64,000 nucleotides of DNA from positions 39,291-103,290 of the forward strand of contig JAUXUK010000047.1 of NCBI GenBank assembly GCA_030680805.1. The letters run 5' to 3'. The position numbers and the translations under genes were made by a program. The notes under the pieces are model-generated. The model had not been told where the DNA came from. It made no database searches and saw nothing but the letters and a program-made list of their open reading frames with translations. This DNA is from Sulfuritalea sp. (GTDB lineage: Bacteria; Pseudomonadota; Gammaproteobacteria; Burkholderiales; Rhodocyclaceae). This document shows, one piece after another, positions 17,663 through 26,117 of the stretch (positions are counted from its first letter, which is position 1; each line of letters begins with the position of its first letter).

Positions 17663-18847
17663 ATGAACATCCCTGCGGTCTCAACCGCTCAATCCACCAG
17701 CGCAAGCGTTGCCCCCGGCGAGGCCGAGCATCTTGCCGAAGCCTTTCGGATTTTCAGCCAGGCATCGGAGGAACTCGCCAGCGCCTACAGCGAGTTGCAG
17801 GGGCAGGTGGCCCAGCTGACCGAAGAACTGGCGGCCGCCAACGGCGCGCTGCGCCAGCAGTATCAGGAGAAGGCGGCGATTACCGAGCGCCTGACGCTGC
17901 TGCTGGACGCCTTGCCTGCCGGTGTCGTGGTACTGGATGGAGTTGGCCGCGTGGTGCAGGCGAATCCTGCCGCGAATGAGGTTCTGGGCAATGCCATAGT
18001 CGGCGCTGGCTGGACGGCGATCGAGGCCGGGGCGCTGGCAGCCAGTGAAACACCGGGCGAATATCTCGCCGGCGACAGACGGCTGGCCGTCGCCGTTACG
18101 CCGCTGGATTCGGCGGGAGGGCGCATCGTGCTGCTGCATGACGTGACTGAAACCCAGCATCTCAAGACGCAGGCCGAACGCAACCAGCGACTGGCGGCGA
18201 TGGGCGAAATGGCGGCGCAACTGGCCCATCAGCTGCGCACACCGCTCGCGGCGGCGCTGCTGTATGCGGGCAATCTGGAGAACCCCGAACTGCCGGCGGC
18301 CAGCCGTGTTTCCATCGCCCAAAAGACCGTGGCGCGCCTGAAGCACCTCGAGCACCTGATTCAGGACATGCTGATGTTCGCCCGCGGCGAAGTGCTCGGG
18401 CGCGAGACCTTCGCCGTCGCCGACCTGCTGGCCGAACTGGCGCAAACCTTCGAGCCGCTGGCGAAAAGCCGCGGCATCGCCCTTCTGGTGACTGAGGAGA
18501 GCCGGGGCGGTGTGCTGACCGGGCATCGCAAATCGCTGGTCGGAGCGCTGACCAATCTGCTGGAGAACGCGCTGCAGGCCGTCGAGAGCGGCGGCCGCAT
18601 TGATCTCGATGCGAGGCGCGATGGGTCCCTGATTCTGCTTGCGGTGCGCGACAACGGGCGCGGCATGAACGCCGAGACCGCTGCGCGCCTGTTCGATCCG
18701 TTTTTCACTACCCGGGCCGAAGGCACGGGCCTCGGACTTTCAATTGCACGCGGCGTTGCCCGTGCCCACGGCGGCGGCATCGAAGTTGTCTCCAGCCCCG
18801 GTGCGGGCGCCGAATTCATCCTCACACTGCCATGCCCGACGCTCTGA
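17663..18847 (+). CDS. fleS: FleS-type sensor histidine kinase (flagellar)
   Basis: From the ATG at 17663 the product has 394 residues; an in-frame ATG at 17639 would add eight. There is no membrane segment, so it is a cytoplasmic kinase. A coiled segment (~25-75) precedes a PAS-like domain (LLDALPAGVVVLDGVGRVVQANPAANEVLG). The phospho-acceptor is His189 in LAHQLRTPLAAAL. The ATPase domain has the N box (LTNLLENALQAV), DNGRGM and TGLGLSIARGVARAHGG. It resembles FleS of Pseudomonas. Its end overlaps fleR by 16 bases, and FleR should be its partner. Confidence 0.87.
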   Translation: MNIPAVSTAQSTSASVAPGEAEHLAEAFRIFSQASEELASAYSELQGQVAQLTEELAAANGALRQQYQEKAAITERLTLLLDALPAGVVVLDGVGRVVQANPAANEVLGNAIVGAGWTAIEAGALAASETPGEYLAGDRRLAVAVTPLDSAGGRIVLLHDVTETQHLKTQAERNQRLAAMGEMAAQLAHQLRTPLAAALLYAGNLENPELPAASRVSIAQKTVARLKHLEHLIQDMLMFARGEVLGRETFAVADLLAELAQTFEPLAKSRGIALLVTEESRGGVLTGHRKSLVGALTNLLENALQAVESGGRIDLDARRDGSLILLAVRDNGRGMNAETAARLFDPFFTTRAEGTGLGLSIARGVARAHGGGIEVVSSPGAGAEFILTLPCPTL

Positions 18848-20235
18848 AGATACTGGTTGTCGAAGACGACGCCGCCTTGCGCGACGCCCTTCTGATCACG
18901 CTTGAAACGGCCGGACATCGCGTGTCGGGCGCCGACAGTGGCCCGGCGGCACTGGCCGCGCTGGCGGCAATGGCCCGCGATCCATTCAGCATGGTGGTTT
19001 CGGATCTGCGCATGGATCCGATGGACGGCCTCACCCTGTTGGGCGAAATACGGAGCCGGTATCCGGGCCTGCCGGTGCTGCTGATGACGGCCTTTGGTGA
19101 TGTGGACAAGGCCGTCGCGGCGATGCGTGGCGGCGCCTGCGATTTCATGTTGAAGCCCTTCGAGCCGAAGACCCTGATCGACCAGATTGCGCGCTATGCC
19201 GTACCCCCCCCGGCCGCCGACGGGGTGATTGTTGCCGATCCAAAAACGCGCGAAACGCTGCTCCTCGCGGCGCGCGTGGCAAAGACTGACGCGACCGTGC
19301 TGCTTACCGGGGAATCCGGCGTTGGCAAGGAAGTGTTCGCTCGCTATATCCACGATCAATCAGCGCGGGCAGGCGGGCCTTTTGTGGCGATCAACTGCGC
19401 CGCGATTCCCGACAATCTCCTCGAAGCAACGCTCTTCGGCTACGAGAAGGGCGCTTTCACGGGCGCCCAGACGGCGCAGGCGGGGAAGTTCGAGCAGGCC
19501 AATGGCGGCACCCTGCTGCTGGATGAAATATCCGAAATGCCGCTCGGACTGCAAGCCAAGCTGCTGCGCGTGTTGCAGGAACGCGAAGTCGAGCGCGTCG
19601 GCGGCAAGAAGCCGGTGGCCCTGGATATCCGCGTGTTGGCCACCAGCAATCGCGACATGGGCGGCGAGGTCCGCGTCGGGCGTTTTCGCGAAGACCTCTA
19701 CTATCGGCTCAATGTCTTCCCGCTGGAGATTCCCGCCCTGCGCCAGCGTCCCGCCGACATCCTGCCCCTGGCTCGGCACTGGCTGGCAAGGCAGGCGGCT
19801 ACCTCGCGCCGCGCGGCAAGATTTGCCGCTGCTGCCGAAGCACGGCTGGTGGCCTACCCCTGGCCGGGCAATGTGCGCGAGCTCGAAAATGTTGTCCAGC
19901 GTGCGCTGATCATGACGGCCGGTGAAGTGATCGAGGCTGACAGTCTCCCGCTTGAGGGCGCGATGGCGCCTGCCGGACGGGTAGCTCCCGAGGCGGCGGC
20001 AGGCGCCCAATTCGCCGTGTCGCCAGCGCCGAGTTTTGGCGAAACCCCGGCGACCACGGGCTCTCCGGTCAACATGAAGGATCTGGAACGGCAGCACATT
20101 CTGGATACCCTGGCCAGATGCGGCGGCTCGCGCAAGAAGGCGGTGGCGATTCTCGGCATCTCCGAGCGCACCCTGCGCTACAAATTGTCCCAGTATCGCG
20201 CCGAGGGGTTTTTCAATGACGAAGAAGAAGTTTGA
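18832..20235 (+). CDS. fleR: FleR-type sigma-54 activator (NtrC family)
   Basis: The 467-residue response regulator has a receiver domain (phospho-Asp58 in MVVSDLRMDPMDG), a sigma-54 AAA+ domain with Walker A GESGVGKE (~159), the sigma-54 contact loop GAFTGA (~207) and GGTLLLDEI, and a Fis-type DNA-binding end (SRKKAVAILGISERTLRYKLSQYR). It should activate the sigma-54 promoters before flgK and fliE. The linker between AAA+ and HTH carries a copy of a genome repeat at 20011-20036, read as FAVSPAPSF. Confidence 0.93.
   Translation: MPDALKILVVEDDAALRDALLITLETAGHRVSGADSGPAALAALAAMARDPFSMVVSDLRMDPMDGLTLLGEIRSRYPGLPVLLMTAFGDVDKAVAAMRGGACDFMLKPFEPKTLIDQIARYAVPPPAADGVIVADPKTRETLLLAARVAKTDATVLLTGESGVGKEVFARYIHDQSARAGGPFVAINCAAIPDNLLEATLFGYEKGAFTGAQTAQAGKFEQANGGTLLLDEISEMPLGLQAKLLRVLQEREVERVGGKKPVALDIRVLATSNRDMGGEVRVGRFREDLYYRLNVFPLEIPALRQRPADILPLARHWLARQAATSRRAARFAAAAEARLVAYPWPGNVRELENVVQRALIMTAGEVIEADSLPLEGAMAPAGRVAPEAAAGAQFAVSPAPSFGETPATTGSPVNMKDLERQHILDTLARCGGSRKKAVAILGISERTLRYKLSQYRAEGFFNDEEEV
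20011..20036 (+). repeat. ~26-bp dispersed repeat, copy inside fleR
   Basis: TTCGCCGTGTCGCCAGCGCC followed by GAGTTT. It is translated in frame in the linker before the FleR HTH. The same sequence, in either orientation, is at 22411-22437, 44104-44130, 48524-48550, 51651-51677 and 57863-57889. Confidence 0.8.
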
Positions 20236-20250
20236 TCGACAAGTGAAAGC

Positions 20251-20267
20251 CGGCACGGCGATTGCTA
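20251..20267 (+). promoter_or_regulatory. Sigma-54 promoter for fliE
   Basis: CGGCACGGCGATTGCTA has GG (20252-20253) and GC (20264-20265) exactly ten bases apart, with GGCAC and TTGC intact. The predicted start is near 20277, 26 bases before the fliE ATG. It lies just after the fleR stop, so FleR probably activates it. Confidence 0.83.
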
Positions 20268-20302
20268 TTCCCTTCGTGAACGAATTCATGTAAGGTTTTG
20301 CC

Positions 20303-20629
20303 ATGGCCATCGATACACGACAAATCGACCAGATGCTCTCCGAACTGCGTTCCGCCTCAGCCCTGGCGGGCGGCAAACCGGCGGCCAACGCCGCGCCTGC
20401 GGATGGGCCGGATTTCTCGCAGGTGCTGAAGTCCACCATCGATCAGGTTAACGCGGCCCAGTTGCAGGCTCGCACGATGGCCGACGACTTTTCCAGCGGA
20501 CAGAGCAACGTCAATCTGCAGGACGTCATGATCAACCTGCAAAAGGCCAACCTGTCGTTCCAGCAGATGGTGCAGGTCAGGAACAAACTGGTGTCGGCCT
20601 ATCAAGACATCATGCACATTCAGGTCTGA
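20303..20629 (+). CDS. fliE: FliE hook-basal body rod adapter
   Basis: The 108-residue protein links the MS-ring to the rod and is an early export substrate. Family text is clear: MAIDTRQIDQMLSEL, DFSQVLKSTIDQVN and VNLQDVMINLQKANLSFQQMVQVRNKLVSAYQDIM. AAGG lies upstream of the ATG. It is separated from the fliF operon by fleSR and has its own sigma-54 promoter, as in Pseudomonas-type systems where fliE leads the rod genes. Confidence 0.95.
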   Translation: MAIDTRQIDQMLSELRSASALAGGKPAANAAPADGPDFSQVLKSTIDQVNAAQLQARTMADDFSSGQSNVNLQDVMINLQKANLSFQQMVQVRNKLVSAYQDIMHIQV

Positions 20630-20718
20630 GTTTTTCAGAAGACAGGCGGCAGGCATGAATGCGGCGCAATGCGCCGGTAGAATTCAGCCTTCCATCCTTC
20701 GGCTCCTGTCCTCTGACC

Positions 20719-21615
20719 ATGTGGTTCCGCAATCTCCAGATTTTCCGGCTCACTTCCGACTGGGCCCATGGCACCGACTCGTTGTCGGCAGCCCTGCACA
20801 AGGGCATTTTCCACGGCTGCGGCGCAACTGATCGTGTAGCGCGCGGCTGGGTGCCACCCCGCGGCGAAGGCGAACTGGTGTTTTCCGTCGAACATCAGCA
20901 ATTGATCGCCCTCGGCATCGAACAAAAGCTGCTGCCGGCCTCCGTCGTGCGCCAGTATGCTCAGGCAAAGCTGGCCGAGATCGAAGCAGCGCAAGGCTAC
21001 AAGCCGGGTCGGAAGCAGTCGCGCGAAGTGATCGATCAGGTCGAGGCCGAGTTGCTGCCGCGGGCGTTCGTCAAGCGTGGCCTCACCTATGTCTGGGTCG
21101 ACCCTATCAATCGCTGGTTGCTGGTGGACGCCTCATCGAGCGCTCGCGCCGATGAAGTCATGGAGCATCTCAAGCTGTCACTCGGCGAGCTGCCCCTCAC
21201 TCTGGTCAAAACCCAGGTCGCACCGGCGACTGCCATGACAAACTGGTTGGCGGCGGGACATGCGCCCGGCAACTTCACGATCGACCGCGATTGCGAACTG
21301 CAGGCGGCGGCGGAGGAGCGCGCCGCCGTGCGCTACGTGCGTCACAACCTCGACAGCGACGAGGTGCGCAGCCACATAGCGGGCGGCAAGTCGGCCACCC
21401 GGTTGGCGTTGACCTGGAATGATCGCGTTTCGTTTGTATTGACCGAGCAATTGCAGATCAAGCGCCTGGCGTTTCTTGATCTGCTGAAGGAGGATGCCGA
21501 GCGTCAGTCCGAGAATGCGGACGATCTGTTTGCCGCCAACTTCACGCTGATGTGCGGAGAGCTGGCGCAGTTGCTGGGACATCTGCTGGAAGTGCTGGGC
21601 GGAGAGGGCGAGTGA
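20719..21615 (+). CDS. rdgC: RdgC recombination-associated protein
   Basis: The 298-residue protein starts MWFRNLQIFRLTSDW, the conserved N-terminus of RdgC, a ring-shaped DNA-binding protein that limits RecA activity. Other typical segments are HGCGATDRVARGWVPPRGEGE, ALGIEQKLLPASVVRQYAQAKLAEIEAAQG and RLALTWNDRVSFVLTEQLQIKRL. The ATG at 20719 was chosen over one 60 bases upstream for this reason. Length fits the ~300 residues of the family. The last bases overlap the start of the next gene (GTGA). Confidence 0.94.
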   Translation: MWFRNLQIFRLTSDWAHGTDSLSAALHKGIFHGCGATDRVARGWVPPRGEGELVFSVEHQQLIALGIEQKLLPASVVRQYAQAKLAEIEAAQGYKPGRKQSREVIDQVEAELLPRAFVKRGLTYVWVDPINRWLLVDASSSARADEVMEHLKLSLGELPLTLVKTQVAPATAMTNWLAAGHAPGNFTIDRDCELQAAAEERAAVRYVRHNLDSDEVRSHIAGGKSATRLALTWNDRVSFVLTEQLQIKRLAFLDLLKEDAERQSENADDLFAANFTLMCGELAQLLGHLLEVLGGEGE

Positions 21616-22409
21616 CTCTGCGTGGGCTGATCGCCCTGGCGGCGTTCGCGCTGGGTCTGCCCGCGCTGGCGGAGGGTGTCAACGTCGGCAAGCCGTCCAG
21701 CGTGCGCAATCTGGTGCCGGCCGGTGCGATCGAACAGCAAGCGGCGCAGCAGTACGAACAGCTCAAGCGTCAGGCGTCCGCGAAAGGCGCACTTGGGCCC
21801 GGTGATCATCCTCAGGTCCTGCGTTTGCGGGCGATCGCCGCGCGCATGATCCCCTTTGTTGATCGCTTCAATCCTCGCGCCCGAACCTGGAGGTGGGAGG
21901 TGAACCTGATCGGCTCGAAGCAGATCAATGCGTTCTGCATGCCCGGTGGCAAGATCGCGTTTTATTCAGGGATTCTCGACACCCTCAAGCTGACGGATGA
22001 CGAGGCGGCGATGGTGATGGGCCACGAGATCGCCCATGCCTTGCGCGAGCACGCCCGCGAGCGCATGGCCAAGAGCCAGATCACCCAGTTTGGCGCCCAT
22101 CTGCTGGGGGAACTGGTGGGCGGCGGACGTTATGCCGGCGCCTTCCAGATGGGTGGCAATTTGCTGTCGCTGAAGTTTTCGCGCGATGACGAGTCGGAGG
22201 CCGATGTGGTCGGGCTCGAGCTGGCTGCACGCGCCGGTTACGACCCCCGTGCCGGGGTCAGCTTGTGGCAGAAAATGGCCGCCGCCAATAGCCGGGCGCC
22301 GCTCGAGTTTCTCTCAACCCACCCGGCGGGCGATCATCGCATCAAGGAAATCGAAAAGCACCTGCCGGAAGTGATGCCGCTCTACGAGAAAGCTCGCCGG
22401 GCCAACTGA
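21612..22409 (+). CDS. M48 family periplasmic metallopeptidase
   Basis: From a GTG that overlaps the rdgC stop (GTGA), the product has 265 residues and an ideal Sec signal (MTLRGLIALAAFALGLPALAEG). The zinc motif HEIAH is at residues 138-142 within VMGHEIAHALREHARERM, and the third ligand lies in the DDESEADVVGLEL region. It resembles the short M48 peptidases (YcaL/LoiP type) acting in envelope quality control. The start was chosen because upstream codons in this frame lie within rdgC and would bury the signal. A repeat copy begins immediately after the stop. Confidence 0.9.
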   Translation: MTLRGLIALAAFALGLPALAEGVNVGKPSSVRNLVPAGAIEQQAAQQYEQLKRQASAKGALGPGDHPQVLRLRAIAARMIPFVDRFNPRARTWRWEVNLIGSKQINAFCMPGGKIAFYSGILDTLKLTDDEAAMVMGHEIAHALREHARERMAKSQITQFGAHLLGELVGGGRYAGAFQMGGNLLSLKFSRDDESEADVVGLELAARAGYDPRAGVSLWQKMAAANSRAPLEFLSTHPAGDHRIKEIEKHLPEVMPLYEKARRAN

Positions 22410-22410
22410 A

Positions 22411-22437
22411 AAAAGTCGGCGCTGGCGATACGGCGAA
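22411..22437 (+). repeat. ~26-bp dispersed repeat after the M48 gene
   Basis: AAAAGTCGGCGCTGGCGATA then CGGCGAA, starting one base after the M48 peptidase stop codon. It is the reverse complement of the copy inside fleR. Confidence 0.85.
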
Positions 22438-22454
22438 CGCAGCGCGAGCCAGCG

Positions 22455-23282
22455 TCAGCTCATTCCCGATTCGCGTGCTTTGCGTTCGCGTTCCACCTTG
22501 ATGATGTAACGCTGGATCAGCGTCAGCATGGACCCCGGCAGCTTCACGAACTCACAGCCGGCACGCTTCGACTTGACGCCGGTGCGGCTTACCGATTCGA
22601 ATACGCTGCGCACCACAATCGTTCCCGCCACCAGGCCGACTTCCGGCAGTTCGATCTTGCAGGAGAGCTCAAGACCGCGTTCAAGCGGGATATCGAGAGG
22701 AATCGAGATGACGCCGAGGCCTCCGCCGCTGATGTCAACCACGTGGACATCGATGGCCCGGCGTTCGCCCGTGGCGGTAGGAAAGGGTATGACGCATTTC
22801 AGCGGGCGCGCGATGGGTGCAGCCAGCCGGTAGTACTCGCGGCGCTGCAGGCGCAGCACGCTGTCGGGCAGGGGGGCGAAGAACGCAGGCACGCCATTGG
22901 CTTCGGCGCGCTGCACGCTGCGCAGGATGAACTGGATCTTGACCTTGTCGAGCTGCGTGACACAGAACAGCTTGTTTGCTTCGAGCGCCTTGCGGTTCGC
23001 CTCGGCACTGGCGCTGAGTTCGAGGAAAAGACCGTTGTCCTTGTAGCTGATCATGCTGGTCAGCAGCATGTCCCTGCCTTCGTTGAAGAACATGGTGATC
23101 TGCGAAACATGCTCGACGATTCCGCGAAAGACCGAGAATATCTCGCTCCTGGAATTCAGCATGTACTGGCTGAATTCATCCGTCGACAAGAGCTCGGCCG
23201 CCAGCTTATTGGCGGCGGAACCCGGGTCAATGGGCGCAGACCCCGTCAAAGTGGGGGCGTTGTTGGCTTCGGTGCCGCTCAT
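22455..23282 (-). CDS. ycgR: YcgR-type c-di-GMP-binding flagellar brake
   Basis: The 275-residue protein has an N-terminal YcgR domain (~35-140) and a C-terminal PilZ domain. The c-di-GMP binding signature is present as RREYYR (147-152) and DISGGG (183-188). When loaded with c-di-GMP it acts on the flagellar motor to slow swimming. The ATG at 23282 starts the conserved part; the upstream in-frame region belongs to the preceding gene in another frame. It closes the flagellar late-gene block, 40 bases after the FlhB-like gene. Confidence 0.9.
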   Translation of the reverse strand: MSGTEANNAPTLTGSAPIDPGSAANKLAAELLSTDEFSQYMLNSRSEIFSVFRGIVEHVSQITMFFNEGRDMLLTSMISYKDNGLFLELSASAEANRKALEANKLFCVTQLDKVKIQFILRSVQRAEANGVPAFFAPLPDSVLRLQRREYYRLAAPIARPLKCVIPFPTATGERRAIDVHVVDISGGGLGVISIPLDIPLERGLELSCKIELPEVGLVAGTIVVRSVFESVSRTGVKSKRAGCEFVKLPGSMLTLIQRYIIKVERERKARESGMS

Positions 23283-23322
23283 TGTTCGATAAACGCCGGG
23301 CAGGAACTTCGGGCCTCGAATT

Positions 23323-23637
23323 TTAGCCGAGATTTTCCGGAACCAGACGCTCCCCCGGGACCCCTTCGCGCTCAACCTGGTAGATCCAGGCCAGCAGTTC
23401 GGCGACCGCAATGTAAAGCTGGGGGGGGATCTCTCCGTCAAGGTTGACTTGGGACAGCAATGCGACCAGTTCGGGCGATTCGTGCACAAAAATGCCGTGC
23501 TCGCGGGCGCGAGAGATGATCTCTTCAGCGATCAGGCCTCGTCCTTTTGCCACCACCGTCGGTGCCGAGTCGCCCGGTGAATACTTCAGCGCCACGGCAA
23601 GCGCCCGCGGTTCGCCGTCCTTACTCTTCGGCGGCAT
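23323..23637 (-). CDS. FlhB C-terminal-domain homologue (FhlB-like)
   Basis: The 104-residue protein matches only the cytoplasmic C-terminal domain of FlhB: RALAVALKYSPGDSAPTVVAKGRG, AEEIISRAREHGIFVHESPELVALL and LYIAVAELLAWIYQVE. It lacks the membrane part, and the NPTH autocleavage motif is not present; the start resembles the segment just after that site. Such proteins can stand in for the cleaved FlhB domain that sets substrate specificity. It overlaps the upstream FliK-like gene by 17 bases, and FliK-FlhB is exactly the pair that interacts at the export switch. Confidence 0.85.
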   Translation of the reverse strand: MPPKSKDGEPRALAVALKYSPGDSAPTVVAKGRGLIAEEIISRAREHGIFVHESPELVALLSQVNLDGEIPPQLYIAVAELLAWIYQVEREGVPGERLVPENLG

Positions 23638-24775
23638 GCTTGACCTGCAAGGCGAGCAGCGGCACGCCGGCCGCGGCCATGGATTTTTCCAGTGACGGCG
23701 CGGCTTCGAGCAGATCAGCGGCACTGGCGCCCGCTGGCGTGGCGATGACAATTCGCACCCCTTCCGGCGCCAGGCTGAGCCGGGCGTCGATCTCGCCGAG
23801 TCGCGGCGTGACAAGTCGCAGCGATGTAATCCAGCTCCCTTCGGAATCCGTTTGTTCGCCGCCCGTTCGCTGTCCATCCGGCTCGATCTGCCAGTCCAGC
23901 GATTGACCCGGCCAGACTTCCCCCTGCCAGGCCATGCGCTGAGTCGCAGCGGCATCCAGTTGCTGCTGTACCAGTGGCCGCAGATCCTCAGGCACGATCT
24001 GCACCGGATTTCCGGGCGGCGCTTGTTGCGCGGCGACTTGCCGGCGGGCTTCTTCATTGCCGAACAGGCTTTGCAGGATTGCCATGGGACCGGATTGTTG
24101 AGGCGGACTCGCATTTGCGGCCGGCCGCGCGGGCAAGCCACCGGATTCCTGGCCCGGCGCGGGCGCCTCCCTGGGCGCGTGCCTGGCCTGAGGTTCGACC
24201 AGCAGGTCTTTCATCGGGCGCTGCCCCATGACCCACTGCACCTGATGGGCTTCGTAGAACAGCCCGCTCTGGCCGACGGCTTTGGCCAGTTGCGGCGCGA
24301 GTTCGGCGGCCAATCTGGCCGTATCGGCGAACGCTGCGGGCAGCAACGCCCGCCCTCGCGTGAGCGCTGCCGGAGGTGGCGGCGCGCCATCCCGGGCAAG
24401 CAGCGAACCGATCAACTGGGCGGTCCGTGACAAGTTGGCAAACTGGGGGTTGGCGCCTGCTGCGGCATCGCCGGGGCTGTTGCGATGGGTGAGTTGGGCG
24501 ACGACCAGAGACGGCGTACGGTCGACCACCACCAGTTCCAGGGTGTCGCCGGCTTTCGCTCCCTGGGGAAGCGCCAGCGTCAGGCTGCGACCGGCAACCA
24601 GGGCCTTGTAGGTGTTCTCCGGCAGGACTTCCTGGATTCGCGCGGAGAAGGTTTGACCGGGTCGCAGCTCAACCAGATCGGCCGGGATTTCGCTGACCGG
24701 CGCAACCGGAGTCAGCAGCGATGCCTCGGTCTGCATCCGCATGCGGATGCCAACATCGTTGGGAATCAGAACCAC
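23621..24775 (-). CDS. Second FliK-like hook-length control protein
   Basis: The 384-residue protein starts at a GTG preceded by a G-run and opens with an OB-like region (VELRPGQTFSARIQEVLPENTYKALVAGRSLTLALPQGAKAGDTLELVV). The middle is Pro/Ala/Gln-rich. The C-terminal ~85 residues (TSLRLVTPRLGEIDARLSLAPEGVRIVIATPAGASAADLLEA) are a Flg_hook/FliK-type domain. It is clearly distinct from the canonical FliK at 11-12.3 kb. It is coupled by overlap to an FlhB C-terminal-domain gene. A regulator of late export is inferred from that; direct function is unknown. Confidence 0.8.
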   Translation of the reverse strand: MVLIPNDVGIRMRMQTEASLLTPVAPVSEIPADLVELRPGQTFSARIQEVLPENTYKALVAGRSLTLALPQGAKAGDTLELVVVDRTPSLVVAQLTHRNSPGDAAAGANPQFANLSRTAQLIGSLLARDGAPPPPAALTRGRALLPAAFADTARLAAELAPQLAKAVGQSGLFYEAHQVQWVMGQRPMKDLLVEPQARHAPREAPAPGQESGGLPARPAANASPPQQSGPMAILQSLFGNEEARRQVAAQQAPPGNPVQIVPEDLRPLVQQQLDAAATQRMAWQGEVWPGQSLDWQIEPDGQRTGGEQTDSEGSWITSLRLVTPRLGEIDARLSLAPEGVRIVIATPAGASAADLLEAAPSLEKSMAAAGVPLLALQVKHAAEE

Positions 24776-24838
24776 GGCACCCCCCGGGATGTAGCGGATT
24801 GCGAGGCGAACATGGCGGCGGCAGCCACCGTTTGGGCT

Positions 24839-25192
24839 TTACGCCCCGCAGCTACCTGAGGCAGGCTCTCCGGCACCGGGCGCATGGGCCTTGTTGACGT
24901 CGCGACGACGCGGGCTGTCGCCCAGGTACTTGCGTACATGCTCCATCCAGGGTTCGGTGTGGCGGCGTACTTCGGCATCGTCTTCAAGAATGGACTGGAT
25001 CAGGCTGCGCCTTCGGGCCACGTCGGTGGCGGGCGCGTCGCTGTCTTCCGGAGTCGCCATCAAGGTGTTGCGCAAACTGGTCACGCCGTGCTCGAGCTCG
25101 ATCAGGTTGTCCCAGTCGCCGGCCCGTGCCGCCGCGACCATGCGCGACGACAGAAGGCTCATTTCTTCGTAGAGTTCGATTTGAGAAGGCAT
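24839..25192 (-). CDS. FliT-like flagellar chaperone, second copy
   Basis: The 117-residue helical protein contains YEEMSLLSSRMVAAARAGDWDNLIELEHGV and LIQSILEDDAEVRRHTEPWMEHVRKYL, the FliT pattern (an initial four-helix bundle with a W-D-x-L-x-x-x-E core). FliT binds FliD and, in enterics, FlhDC. The ATG at 25192 is used; two upstream ATGs would add only seven residues. The basic C-terminal tail (RRRDVNKAHAPG) differs from the neighbour at 25340. A 147-base gap without recognisable features separates the two. Confidence 0.78.
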   Translation of the reverse strand: MPSQIELYEEMSLLSSRMVAAARAGDWDNLIELEHGVTSLRNTLMATPEDSDAPATDVARRRSLIQSILEDDAEVRRHTEPWMEHVRKYLGDSPRRRDVNKAHAPGAGEPASGSCGA

Positions 25193-25339
25193 CCGGTGCA
25201 TCGTAGCCATCATGCGGCAAGCTTGTTGCGGGAAGCTGCGGCGGGATCATTGGCTATTTCTTCCGGGGCCGGCCCGACCCGGTTCAACAGGGCAGCCGGA
25301 GCACAAGATTCAGGGGCGGCTTCCGATGAACAAACGGGG

Positions 25340-25663
25340 TCAAACCCCATAAGCATGCAGCAGGAGTTGCTCCTGGCGATTGCTTTGCATGGTGAGTTGC
25401 AGCTGGCCCATCCAGATTTGGGTGCGATTGCGAATTTCGGCGTCGTCGGCGAGGATTTTGGCAATCAGTTGGCTCTTGCGTTCAAGCGCAGCGTCATCGA
25501 GCTTTACCTCGGCATCGACCGGCTTCATGGAGGCGACCAGCGTGCTGCATTGATGTTCGATACCGATCAACTGGTCCCATTCACCCTGCTCGGCCGCTTC
25601 CCGCATCTGCCCAGTCAGCGCCGACAGCAGTTCGTAGTTTGCAATGACTTGCGCTGGACCCAT
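25340..25663 (-). CDS. fliT: FliT flagellar export chaperone
   Basis: The 107-residue protein starts MGPAQVIANYELLSALTGQMREAAEQGEWDQLIGIEHQC and ends in IWMGQLQLTMQSNRQEQLLLHAYGV. It is the expected FliT, a chaperone for the filament cap FliD, and lies 4 bases after fliS. It shares its overall plan and several motifs (EWDQLI..EH / DWDNLI..EH; ADDAEIR / EDDAEVR) with the following gene, so the two arose by tandem duplication. Confidence 0.83.
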   Translation of the reverse strand: MGPAQVIANYELLSALTGQMREAAEQGEWDQLIGIEHQCSTLVASMKPVDAEVKLDDAALERKSQLIAKILADDAEIRNRTQIWMGQLQLTMQSNRQEQLLLHAYGV

Positions 25664-25667
25664 TTGC

Positions 25668-26117
25668 CTAGGCAGTTGTGTAGGCCCGTTGCGCATTCGC
25701 TGCGCGACCGGGCTGTGACGCGGATTGCATGATTCGGGGACGGATGGCGTCCCAGGCTCCCGCAAGCTCCGTCAGCAGGCGCTCCACTTCGTCCAGGGCA
25801 GCAAGGTCGTTCTTCAAATTGGCATCAACCAGGCGCATCACCATATAGTCGTATAAGGAAGACAGGTTCTGCGCCAGATCACCCCCGACACTCTTGTCCA
25901 GGCTGGCATTCAAGCCTTCGCCAATGATGGAAATGGCTTTGGAAATGGATTTGCCCTTGGCCGCCGTCTGCTTGCGCGACATCTCGGTTTTCGCATGGGC
26001 GATTGCCAGTAGCGCGCCTTGAAACAGCAGCGAAATGAGCATGTGCGGATCGGCGCCCATCACGCTCGATTCCACGCCGACTTTGTTGTAGGCGTTGATC
26101 GCAGCCTTTGTGTTCAT
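25668..26117 (-). CDS. fliS: FliS flagellin export chaperone
   Basis: The 149-residue helical protein has the family text AINAYNKVGVESSVMGADPHMLISLLFQGALLAIAHAKTEM, NASLDKSVGGDLAQNLSSLYDYMVMRLVDANLKND and a final LTELAGAWDAI. FliS holds flagellin unpolymerised before export. It overlaps fliD by four bases (ATGA) and is followed closely by fliT. Confidence 0.95.
   Translation of the reverse strand: MNTKAAINAYNKVGVESSVMGADPHMLISLLFQGALLAIAHAKTEMSRKQTAAKGKSISKAISIIGEGLNASLDKSVGGDLAQNLSSLYDYMVMRLVDANLKNDLAALDEVERLLTELAGAWDAIRPRIMQSASQPGRAANAQRAYTTA

Noticed and set aside
17997..18023. Possible seventh copy of the ~26-bp repeat in fleS
   Set aside because: ATAGTCGGCGCTGGC matches the first half only, and the peptide fits a normal PAS-domain stretch; coincidence cannot be excluded.
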